DNA from: Cordylochernes scorpioides
Taxonomy: Eukaryota; Arthropoda; Arachnida; Pseudoscorpiones; Chernetidae
Assembly (NCBI GenBank): GCA_030710605.1
Contig: CP092869.1
Span: 7,273,866 to 7,337,865 of the forward strand
Direction: 5' to 3'
Length of the DNA stretch: 64,000 nucleotides
The notes beneath the pieces were generated by a model. The model was not told where the DNA came from and did not search any database. It worked only from the letters and a program-made list of their open reading frames with translations. Positions within the stretch are counted from its first letter, which is position 1, and each line of letters opens with the position of its first letter. This document shows positions 55,271-64,000 of this stretch, one piece after another. The position numbers and the translations under genes are program-made.

Positions 55271-55650
55271 CATGGACTCATTTATTTAAACACACAAAAA
55301 GCAATATCCCGGCTACGGATAATTGCGTCGATTCAAAATTTTGAACAGAAACAGTTATAAACATATTATACAAGAAAAGGTAATCAAAATAAAAAGAGAA
55401 ACAATAATATATATTAGGAACCTGAACCTTTCAGGTTTGAAAGATAATCATAAATATATCTACAAAAATAGTTAAATCTATGATAATTCTCTCTAGTATT
55501 TACAAATTGATATAGATCTACAACATTGTCTGTTGTCTAGCAGTGAAGAAAAGTGATCATTCCAACAGTAGGTGTTTCGAGTCTTGGATTTCCTTGCCAC
55601 AATGACAGCTAGAGTCCTCAACCACTCCAAATTTTGATAAAAATGCCTTA
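55271..55650 (-). mobile_element. LINE 3' fragment with C-terminal zinc-finger region
   Basis: Second copy of 14690-15105. The minus strand encodes the same Cys/His-containing end. The shared 3' UTR includes 'gataattgcgtcgatt' and 'ggaacctga.cctttcagg'. Confidence 0.6.
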
Positions 55651-56178
55651 AAATTTCCATGGTTCGTTGTAAACTGGGTATTATTGAAATTGGCACCAAA
55701 AAATGTTGGAATTCCAAACTTATGGAATTCATGTAATCTTTAAACAAGGGGATAAGAAACAACAACAATGATAAAAATCGAACAATATATTCTTAAAATG
55801 TTGTTTTTTTTTACCTTTATCGCATAGCTATTTGCATAGAAAACCCAACAAAAAGTATTTTTACAGCAATCCTTTTATCTATTATTGAATTAGAATAAAA
55901 GGTGGTATTAGATCGTTGTTGGGGGAAAAGAAATAGCAGACGGTTTTATTTACAACTCACTGAATTATTTTGAGAAATGTTACTCAGTGGAATATTTTAT
56001 TCCATTTACTTTGGATTTGGGTTTTACTAGCGTTCTTCAAAATAGGTAAATTATTCTATAAAATTAAAAATATCATTTAGAAAGAACAACTTACATTGTC
56101 AAAATTCAAAACTATTTTAAAGGCATAAGATTCTTTTTGAAATTAAACGATTTCTACTGCCCTTACTGCATATTATAT
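55651..56178. other. Spacer ending in a family C fragment
   Basis: 56103-56170 is a family C arm ('attctttttgaaattaaac', 'ctactgcccttactgca') cut off by the LTR element. Confidence 0.4.
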
Positions 56179-56402
56179 TTTCGCGGAGATAAATAAAGCA
56201 AGGACAAATTTGGGAATAAATAATTTATTACAAGGGGTATTTGTAGGGAGAGAGAGTTTTGTACAACTTACCCAAGTTAAAAGTTAATCCTAATGAACGG
56301 CGTTAGCCACCGTCCCGTTTTCCTTATTTACATATCAGCTTCCCCCCTCCCGGGGTCCAGGGATGATTGACAGTTGTCCCATCTGGATGGAGCTATTTGA
56401 CA
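56179..56402 (-). repeat. 3' LTR of Ty3/gypsy element
   Basis: 224 bp. The expected terminal TG (in plus reading) has mutated to TT. It is preceded in the minus sense by the polypurine tract. Confidence 0.85.
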
Positions 56403-56437
56403 TTACTCCCTCTTTAGAAAAAACAGCGACCCGCTGA

Positions 56438-59400
56438 TTAGCTTGTCTCAGCCCTTGTTATGGAAGGAAATCTATCACGGCCTGTGTTCTCTAGCAGAAT
56501 GGAATGTTGTTCTTCAGGGTCCAGGTAGGGCTTCATCCGAATGACATAAACGATATCCTTGGATTTCCGTGATCGGGGAGACGAGTCCACGGGCTCTACT
56601 TCATACGTAACTTCTGAAAGCTTCTTGGTCACCTTGTAGGGACCGAAGTATCTCTTCAGTAGCTTTTCTGAGAGCCCTACTTTTCGGATGGGAGTAAAAA
56701 CCCACACAAGATCATCCTTCTGGTAATAGACTAGAGTATGTTTCTGGTCGTAAAGTCTAGGGTCTTTCGCCTGTGATTGTAGAAGGCGTGATCGGGAGAG
56801 TTGACGCGCTTCCTCAGCTCTGGTCACAAGTTCCCCAACGTAGTCGTCAGAGATCTCATCTGGTAGGTAGGGTAGTACGGCATCGATGTAGGTCTCGGCT
56901 TCGCGGGCGTGGACAAGAAAGAACGGAGTGTAGCCGGTCGCCTCCTGTTTAGCAGTGTTGTAAGCAAAAGTCACGTAGGGTAAAACTTGGTCCCAGTCCT
57001 TCTGCTCGACACCTGTGTACATGGACAACATGTCTCCCAGAGTTTTGTTGAACCTTTCAGTCAGGCCGTTGGTCGGGGGATGGTAGGCCGTTGTAAATCT
57101 GTGCACAATTCCGCACAGAGCATTGATCTCTTTTATTACTTGAGAAATGAAATTTCTTCCACGATCTGTTATCATTTCTCTAGGAGCTCCATGCTTAAAG
57201 ATAACATCTTCAATCAGGAACTTAGCTGTTTCGATTGCTCCTCCGTCTGGGATCGCTTTCGTTATGGCATACCTTGTCATATAATCGGTGCACACAATGA
57301 TCCAACGGTTTCCATCTTTAGAAACTGGAAATCTTCCAAGGAGATCGACCCCGACCTTATAGAATGGTTTTTCTACGGGCGGTATGGATACAAGTTGTCC
57401 AGCCGGACGTCGAGGTAATTTCTTCCTTCGTTGACACTCCCGACAATGGCTTACATATTGGCGAACAGTTCTATAAAGGCCAGGCCAATAGAATCGTTTC
57501 TTGACTTTGTCATACGTTCGGGCGAAACCCAAATGCCCAGCTGTAGGAGCGTCATGTAAATCTGCCATAACTTCCGATCTTAAGTGCTTAGGGATCATCA
57601 TAAGCCAGGGTCTTCCAGTTGTGCTATAGTTTTTCTTGTATAATATGCCGTCGATAATGCTGAATTCCTTTCTGGTGTAGCCCGAGTTTAAATTATCGAT
57701 TATTTTAGCTAAATCCGGGTCTTTAGTCTGCTCTATATCGACGTTGGTTAGTGACATCACAGCACTTGGTGGATCGTTCTCAAGCGGGCTCCTTGACAGA
57801 CAATCGGCATCCTTATGTTTGCGTCCGCTCTTGTAGATAACGGTCACGTCAAATTCTTGCAACTTCAGCGCCCATCTTGCCAAACGGCCAGAAGGATCTT
57901 TCTGCCCTACCAACCAACATAGAGAATGATGGTCAGTGACAACCGTGAATGGTCGACCAAACAAATATGGGCGGAATTTGCTAATAGACCAGACTACAGC
58001 AAGGCATTCTTTTTCCGTTGTAGAATATTTATTTTCAGCCTTTGTCAAGCTTCTAGATGCATAAGCTATAGGCCGCTCCTTTCCACCTTGTTTTTGTAGA
58101 AGAACAGCTCCAATACCATGTCCGCTTGCATCCGTGTGTAGATTGGTATCAGCGGATTCATCAAAGTGTCCTAAGACAGGCTCTGAAATTAGAGCTGTTT
58201 TAAGGACTTCAAACGCTTTCTCTTGAGCTGCATCCCAATAAAATTGTTTTTCAGTCTTCAGTAGGTCATGCAAAGATCTAGCTTTGTCGGCAAAGTTCTC
58301 AATAAATCTTCGGTAATAGGAACATAATCCAAGAAAGCTCCTCAGTTCAGAGATATTCCTTGGCCTCGGAAATTTAGAGACGGCTTCAACTTTATCTGGA
58401 TCTGGATGAATTCCATTGGCGTCAACAAGGTGTCCCAAAATCTTTATCCTCCTTGATCCAAAAAGACACTTTTTGTGGTTCAAGCTTAGTCCAGCTTTCT
58501 GGATGCAGCTTAATACAAGTTGTAGACGACGTAGATGTTCCTCAAAGGTAGGTGCGTAAACTACGATGTCGTCCAGGTAGCAAAGGCACATGTTCCATTT
58601 AAGACTGCCCAGAACACTATCTATCATCCTTTCAAACGTTGCTGGAGCGTTACAAAGACCGAAAGGCATTACTTGGAATTCATACAACCCATCTGGAGTG
58701 ATGAAAGTAGTTTTCTCCCTGTCTTTTTCGTCCACTTCAATCTGCCAATACCCGGACCGAAGTCCATCGTGGAGAAGTAACTAGAGCCGGCTAAACTATC
58801 CAAGGCATCGTCAATGCGTGGCAGCGGGTAAACATCCTTTTTTGTTATCTTATTTAATCGACGGTAATCTACGCAGAATCTCCAGGTCCCGTCTTTCTTT
58901 CGAACTAGAATAACTGGAGATGACCAAGGACTTTCAGATGGCTTCACGATGTGATTTTCAATCATCTTGTTCACTTCATCTTGAATTAGTCGTCGTTCAC
59001 TTGGTGCTACTCTATAGGGCCTCTGTTTGATAGGAGAGTGGTATCCTGTGTTTATCTTGTGCTTCACAGTACTGGTGGGCTTAATAGAAGTACTCCCAAA
59101 GTCAAATATGTCGATAAACTCGTCAAGGCATGAAACAAGCTGTAACCTTTGAATTTCAGACAGCTCTGGATCTAGAGTAAGGTTTATCTTCTGTGACCAT
59201 TCACGTGACTTTAGCTGCGTTTCTTGTAACTTATCGCTGGATTCAATAAGACTGCAGATATTCCCATTCTCATAACTTTCCATCGTGCACATATTCATTC
59301 CTGATGGAATCAGTTGCGGCCAAGACGCTCCATTCGCCACCCAAATGCTACCTCGGCCGTGTCGAAATGTAACCAATGAGTTTGGTATAAGAACTTCTTT

Positions 59401-59841
59401 TCTTAATAATAAGTCCTTAGAAGTTGAGACTAAAACATCTCTAACACCGCATACTTCTTCGTTTATCACACTGATCTTCTTTATTGATTTAGGCGGGATG
59501 ACAAAGTCGTCGGAAGCAAACAATCTCTGGTTTTCCTCCTCTCGAGATTCCAGAACGGAGGTTTCCCCGAGATGGAGTTCATTTCTGCCACAATCAATGA
59601 CGGCTTCGGTGGCCTTGAAGAAGTCCCATCCGAATATGATGTCATGGCTGCATTCCACCAACTTGTTCAGGACACATTTTCCTAGGGTCTCTATTAAATT
59701 TTTATTTGCGGCTTTAAGAATGGGACCTGGTTCTTTGAAGAGAGGTGTCTTTAGTTCGCGTCGAAAATTGTCTGAAATAACAGAAAAGTCGGCTCCTGAA
59801 TCCACCAATGCTTTAATTTTGCGTCCATTTATTTCGACCAT
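56438..59841 (-). pseudogene. Ty3/gypsy pol polyprotein, frameshifted in RT
   Basis: Two open frames: 59841-58669 (390 codons) and 58735-56438 (765 codons), shifted against each other near 58735-58770 inside RT motif A (FSTMD then a change of frame). Order: aspartic protease (LVDSGADFSV), RT (RKKDGTWRFCVDYRRLN; YLDDIVVYAP catalytic YLDD), RNase H (LHTDASGHGIGAVL), integrase zinc finger (H-H-C-C, ...HCRECQRRK), integrase core (VGVDLLGRF, ITDRGRNF, TNGLTERFNK as D-D-E) and a GPY/F module (RYFGPYKV). It ends 35 bases before the LTR. All catalytic residues survive, so only frame damage stops it. The pol frame is open upstream of the first Met, as in gag-pol frameshifting. Confidence 0.92.
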
Positions 59842-60164
59842 AACAAAATTTACTTTTAATTTAGCGGCGATATACCCTGGAGGATTTTCCTCAATGGCGA
59901 CCTCACCCCCGTTAGAAGCCGCTCCACTTAGTTTTTCACATTCTGAGGCATGGGAGAACGGCTGAAACGACGGGCTGGCGACTGGGATTGTCTTCGGGCT
60001 GGCGACCTTGCGCGGCTTGGATGTGGGGAAGAGCTCCGGTAGAAGTACGTCGAGGTTTGGGGCGTTACATAGTCGTCGTCGGCGTCATATCTCGGGGGTC
60101 GACTCGAAAATTCAACATTTCTTCCTTCTCCGCCATTCCTTGACCTGGCTTCAGCGAAGACCTG

Positions 60165-61082
60165 TCATCGTTCCCTACAATAACGGACGACATGTCCGGG
60201 TCGTCCGCAGTGGAAGCAGATAGGTTTGTCGTCGTAGGTTCTCCAATGTTCCGTTTTCCTGGGTTGGGTTGGTCGGTCGATATTATAATAGGGCGTTCGT
60301 GGTTGTTGTTGTACCACGTTGACTTGTGGTCTGGTAGGTTGTAGAGCACGGCTGACCTCTTCCCTCACAGTCTGTTCCAGGGCGTTCACCTCTCGGAGAG
60401 GATTGATCACTTCAGGTGCTGAGAAAATCTTTTGTATCTCTTCTCTAACGATGCGGCGAATTAAGCCGGCCAAGTCGTCTGAGTCGTCAACACACGAAAT
60501 GGGCATTACGTTTGACAACCTGGCGAATTTCGTACGGCCGATCCGGCGCTGCTTGACGGTTGTCAGATGACGGCAGAACTTCAGGATCTCATCTACCGTC
60601 TGTATGTCTTTCGCCACCAATACCTGGTATGTGTCCTCCGAAATTCCCTTTATAATGTGAGCAACTATCTCACCTTCTTCCATGCGAGGGTTCACCTGGT
60701 GGCAGAGACTAAGAATCTCCTGGATGTATGACTCGCTGGATTCTTCGGCCTTCTGTGCTCTTGACTTCAGAACTTCCTCGGCGCGTCGAGCAGAATCATC
60801 CTGCAGTCCGAACACACCGCGGAATGCGTCTTCAAAGCTTCTCCACGAGTTGAGTGATTCTTCGTTATTATCAAACCACCTTCCAGCAGTTCCGTTCAAG
60901 TAAAATACGACGTTGGCAAGCTTCATGGTCTCGTCCCATCTGTTGTACTTCGAAACTCTCTCGTACTCTTTCAACCACTGTCCAGGGTTTATATTTCCAT
61001 CTCCAGAAAAGGTAGAAGGATCTCGTTGGCGTTGACAAGGGAGGTAGGATCCGTTAACAGTAGGTCTGTGGTCGTCTTCCAT
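60165..61082 (-). CDS. Ty3/gypsy Gag
   Basis: The ATG at 61082 (MEDDHRPTVN) is the most likely start. The frame is open further upstream to 61211, but that part overlaps the LTR and primer binding site. Capsid-type domain: DPSTFSGDGNINPGQWLKEYER, then FYLNGTAGRWFDN, then a region with ESSESYIQEILSLC. C-terminal zinc knuckle CFHCGRPGHVVRYC (CX2CX4HX4C) binds RNA. The stop at 60165 comes just after the knuckle. An Arg/Ser-rich stretch continues in another frame to about 59930, so the original Gag was probably longer and is truncated by a frameshift. Confidence 0.85.
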   Translation of the reverse strand: MEDDHRPTVNGSYLPCQRQRDPSTFSGDGNINPGQWLKEYERVSKYNRWDETMKLANVVFYLNGTAGRWFDNNEESLNSWRSFEDAFRGVFGLQDDSARRAEEVLKSRAQKAEESSESYIQEILSLCHQVNPRMEEGEIVAHIIKGISEDTYQVLVAKDIQTVDEILKFCRHLTTVKQRRIGRTKFARLSNVMPISCVDDSDDLAGLIRRIVREEIQKIFSAPEVINPLREVNALEQTVREEVSRALQPTRPQVNVVQQQPRTPYYNIDRPTQPRKTEHWRTYDDKPICFHCGRPGHVVRYCRER

Positions 61083-61182
61083 TTCTATTCGTTGTGGCAA
61101 AGGTTGAAGAATTGGTTCACGTCCCTGTAGACGTCGACTTCTTCGAAGTTCCGTCACGCTACCCAGCGTCTCCACCAAAATA

Positions 61183-61409
61183 TGTCGCGGAGATAAATAA
61201 AGCAAGGGCAAATTTGGGAATAAATAATTTATTACAAGGGGTATTTGTAGGGAGAGAGAGTTTTGTACAACTTACCCAAGTTAAAAGTTAATCCTAATGA
61301 ACGGCGGCGTTAGCCACCGTCCCGTTTTCCTTATTTACATATCAGCTTCCCCCCTCCCGGGGTCCAGGGATGATTGACAGTTGTCCCATCTGGATGGAGC
61401 TATTTGACA
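61183..61409 (-). repeat. 5' LTR of Ty3/gypsy element
   Basis: 227 bp, TG...CA in both readings. An intact pair to 56179-56402. Confidence 0.88.
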
Positions 61410-61506
61410 ATATATTTACTAGCCGAATGACCCGGGCAACGCCCGTGTTTTACCCGATTGAATTATTTTATTCAAATACTATTTGTTACAATTATTAATT
61501 GGCGCC

Positions 61507-61650
61507 TTAAATAAATGCATATATCAGTTAATAACTATAGCCTATGTGCCTTATCTGTCTATGTACTGTTGGTTTCCGTAGGCGTCTCTTACTTGGAAAA
61601 AGAAAGAGAGGATTCCATTTAGTTATTAACTAATATATGCATTTATTTAA
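61507..61650. mobile_element. MITE with 31-bp TIRs inside Helitron
   Basis: 144 bp. Arms 61507-61537 and 61620-61650 are inverse with one mismatch (TTAAATAAATGCATATAT...). The interior contains 'tccgtaggcgtctcttac'. The Helitron continues on both sides. Confidence 0.7.
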
Positions 61651-61696
61651 GGTGCGACCCGCTCCAACACAATAGTTACAAAAACCAAAAAGCGAG

Positions 61697-61736
61697 TGGG
61701 GGGGGGGGGGGGCATGATGGGGGGGGGGGGGGGGGC
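61697..61736 (+). repeat. Two long G runs
   Basis: Two uninterrupted G tracts of about 15-17 bases separated by 'catgat'. Potential G-quadruplex, or an assembly or sequencing weak spot. Confidence 0.8.
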
Positions 61737-61871
61737 AAAGGTGGCGTGATCGTAGCCAACCAATAGGAGAGCGCCATTCCAAAAAAAAAAAAAAAAAGCA
61801 AACGGTGACAGAGATGAAAACTGAAGAATTAAGAACGCATGACGCTCGTAACTGTATATAGAATAATTGTA

Positions 61872-62045
61872 TGTAATTCTACTGTCCTCAAAGCTTATGT
61901 CCATAGTTCTTCTAAAATACCCATGCAGTAAGGGCAGTAGAAATTGTTTAATTTCAATGCAGTAAGGGCAGTAGTAATTGTTTAATTTCAAAAAGAATCT
62001 TACGCGTTTAAAATAGTTTCGAATTTTGATAACAGATGGCGCGCT
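61872..62045. repeat. Family C fragment with duplicated end block
   Basis: Contains 'gcagtaagggcagtag.aat' twice in tandem, then the 'agaatcttacgcgtttaaa' and 'agatggcgcgct' end. Confidence 0.65.
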
Positions 62046-62109
62046 AGTGCATCATATTTTAAACTTACATTGTCTTTAGAACTAGTTTTCAATTTTTAAA
62101 TAGATATTA

Positions 62110-62335
62110 TGATACATTAGCGCGCCATCTGTTATGAAAATTCGAAACTATTATAGACGCGTATGATTCTTTTTAAAAATTAAACAATTTCTACTGTCCT
62201 TACTGCAATGGAAAAATTAATGGGAGGTCCTTGATATGCCAGGCCCTTCTATTAATTTTCCCATTACAGTAAGGACAATAGAAATTGTTAAATTTTTAAA
62301 AGAATCATACACGTCTATAATAGTTTCAAATATAT
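62110..62335. repeat. Family C palindrome
   Basis: Arms 62128-62225 and 62240-62330 mirror each other, from 'ttcgaaactattatagacg' inward to 'aatgggagg'. The central core is deleted. Confidence 0.75.
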
Positions 62336-62448
62336 GTTATGTTTAAAATTGAGATAAATATTTAACGCTAACTTCTATAGCGATCTTAAAATTCACACAC
62401 ACAATAATAAAATGAAATTATTAGGATATAGCTTTTCAATGGTGAACC

Positions 62449-62752
62449 GGGGGGGTCAGTAGAAGGCTGGTTAAACCGTTTGGTTTTCGACACTGCGACC
62501 CGGGTTCGATTCCCGCATTGGACACTTTTTTCTGATTTAAAAAAAAAAATGCCCAAATGGCCCCCGATTCTTGCAAATGTCCAACCCCACAAGCGAGTGC
62601 AAGTAACCAAACGGGGCTTTGGCACATTTGTAAGTGCAAAGTCGAACTGCTTTGTGTAGACATGTAGTGCGCTTACAGTAAAAAGCAGTCGCTAACTACC
62701 CACCATGATTATCATGGCCTGTACCACGTGTACTAGGGATAATTTTAAAAAA
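62449..62752 (+). mobile_element. tRNA-derived SINE
   Basis: 304 bp. tRNA-like head with a perfect B box GGTTCGATTCC (about 62508), the same body as 45931-46256, and an A-rich tail. An 11-bp target duplication 'aatggtgaacc' at 62438-62448 and 62753-62763 shows it inserted in a family C core. Pol III transcribed in principle. Confidence 0.88.
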
Positions 62753-62763
62753 AATGGTGAACC

Positions 62764-63844
62764 GTCCCAGCGTTTTCACCAGTTTGATCTGCATATGGCT
62801 TTACTATTATATTTTGCTTATTTTCTAACATACCTTGCATATGTTATAGGGAATAGAGGGTAGATATGTTTAATGAACTATGAACAAAATATTCAAAGAT
62901 CGTAAAAATATATATGTGAAAATAAAATTCTTTAACGCATTAAGCAAGGCTCTTATGAAAAAACATAAAAACAAATTGTATAGCTGCCTATATTTAAAAT
63001 AATAATTATTATTATATTTATACAGCCCTTGAAGAAAATTATCATTTTTCCTTTAACAACTTTTACACTGTGTAGTGTTGAGGAAAATGTATTCATTATT
63101 ACATTTTGCATAAATAAATCCACAAATAATAATGTTTTTTCTATATAAAAATCTCTAATTATATAATATTTAATATCTCTAATATTAATATAGGAATTTT
63201 CTATAATGAAATGCAAATTATTATCGAAATAGAGTGCCAAAATTAATACACTAATCAAAAGGTAAAACTTATTAATCATCAATGTATATAGAAAAAGTTC
63301 AAAACCATATTTTTTAACGCGTGCATATACACTTCAACAATGATAGAGTGTTGTAAAAATGTGATGAAAATCTATATAAATAAATTTCTATAATGATATA
63401 AAAGGTGTTATATTTTAGTAAAGAAGAAGGATGTATAAGGTGACGCAAACATGAAAGATAGAATCTTGTCGAGGCATATTCTGATGGATTAGGTTGGATC
63501 TGACGTGAGATTAGGATTTGTGTTAGAGGAGAATGACGAAAAAATGGGAATTGAGCGTTCGCTTGAATCATTGAAGATTGATTTTAACTTTATAATTGAT
63601 CATCTGACCTTCTTTATGGTATTATCAAAAGACGAAATATTGTATATAACAAAGACACTTATGTAAAATTCAATAATATTTGTAAATTAATTTTAGATTT
63701 TCTTTTCTAAGAAAACCAACCATACAGCTTTAATTTTCTTTCAATTTTCTATACTTCAAGATAACAGTGGCGCTTCCCTTATCAGCTGTTGTGATAACAA
63801 TACTGATATATTTAATTTTGTTTATAATTTTTGCTTATAATTAT
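62764..63844. other. AT-rich spacer
   Basis: 62764-62800 finishes the family C core split by the SINE. The rest has only short AT-rich frames. A 31-bp block (63599-63629) recurs at 63970-64000. Confidence 0.4.
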
Positions 63845-63968
63845 GCAATATAACAGCGGTATGGTAGATTAAACTGGCGAAACCGCTGGGAGGGTTCACC
63901 ACTGATGAGCCAGGCCCTACCCATTAATTTTTCCATTGCAGTAAGGGCAGTAGAAATTGTTTATATTT
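63845..63968. repeat. Family C MITE
   Basis: Core 'aaactggcgaaaccgctgg' followed by 'gttcaccactgatgagcca' and 'gcagtaagggcagtagaaa'. Flanked on both sides by the 31-bp direct repeat that runs off the window end. Confidence 0.7.
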
Positions 63969-64000
63969 AATCATCTGACCTTCTTTATGGTATTATCAAA

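Larger units (their letters stand above)
56179..61409 (-). mobile_element. Ty3/gypsy LTR retrotransposon, nearly complete
   Basis: 5231 bp, LTRs 56179-56402 (224 bp) and 61183-61409 (227 bp), differing by one GGC triplet and few substitutions. Target duplication ATAT at 56175-56178 and 61410-61413. In minus-strand sense: 5' LTR (right), primer binding site TGGTGGAGACGCTGGG four bases after the LTR, gag, pol (protease, RT, RNase H, integrase with GPY/F), polypurine tract (AAAGAGGGAGTAA), 3' LTR. No envelope gene. Two frameshifts (after the gag zinc knuckle and in RT) inactivate it. The pol order PR-RT-RH-IN defines Ty3/gypsy. Confidence 0.92.
61419..61857 (-). mobile_element. Helitron-like element interrupted by a MITE
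   Basis: 3' end on the left: CTAG (61419-61422), spacer, hairpin CCCGGGC-aac-GCCCG, then 'ttttacccgatt'. The right part has 'gcaaacggtgacagag' and 'aagaacgcatgacg', matching 53440-53490 inverted. In place of the tRNA-like segment it has an A17 tract and two long G runs. The MITE 61507-61650 splits the body. Confidence 0.7.

Noticed and set aside
59285..59965. 226-codon plus-strand frame
   Set aside because: Shadow of the Ty3/gypsy pol N-terminal part on the other strand.

Overview
This is a eukaryotic, AT-rich, repeat-saturated genomic segment with one assembly gap (100 N, 21761-21860). It has no bacterial-type gene organisation. The jockey-like reverse transcriptase and C-terminal region, the Ty3/gypsy pol and the Tc1-like transposase look most like arthropod, especially arachnid (spider-like), elements. 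That assignment is inference from recalled family resemblance, not a search. Nearly everything is transposable-element DNA. The only clear cellular-type gene is an intronless ORF for a CLIP-170-like microtubule plus-end protein (42463-44343).

Layout. 1-2.9 kb: small dispersed repeats and a possible solo LTR. 2896-8021: a non-autonomous LTR element with two 582-bp LTRs and almost no coding capacity. 8-19 kb: a mosaic of MITEs, LINE tails, a Helitron fragment, a perfect 45-bp foldback and a tandem array derived from a TA-flanked element. 19702-21654: a short LTR element with only a gag-like, proline-rich ORF, inserted in a foldback MITE. 21.8-25.8 kb: pogo-like MITE, 76-bp arrays and palindromes. 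25949-39164: a 13.2-kb mariner-like transposon with ~395-bp inverted repeats. It carries a decayed transposase and a jockey-like LINE, and has itself been hit by a Tc1-like element, an R1-like LINE, another LINE and an exon-like fragment. 39.2-42.4 kb: small repeats, including a complete hammerhead-ribozyme consensus. 42.4-44.4 kb: the CLIP-like gene. 44.4-46.5 kb: palindromes and a tRNA-derived SINE. 46478-51422: a second, smaller copy of the same composite transposon plus LINE. 51.5-56 kb: a second hammerhead consensus, a Helitron carrying a tRNA-Gly-like sequence, and LINE/SINE pieces. 56179-61409: a nearly complete but frameshifted Ty3/gypsy element. 61.4-64 kb: Helitron, MITEs and a second SINE.

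Two threads tie the window together. First, several unrelated-looking short palindromic repeat families share one fold: C-U-G-A-N-G-A, stem II, GAAA, a tiny self-complementary stem III and a cleavable NUH. This is the minimal type I hammerhead known from Penelope-like elements and retrozymes. Two copies (39857-39911 and 51791-51844, both minus strand) keep every catalytic position and paired stems; the others are decayed. No Penelope reverse transcriptase is visible, so these would be non-autonomous. Second, the two large mariner-like elements share one LINE insertion at the same internal site with the same target duplication. The transposon therefore apparently moved, or was copied, after swallowing the LINE, and later insertions can be ordered in time.
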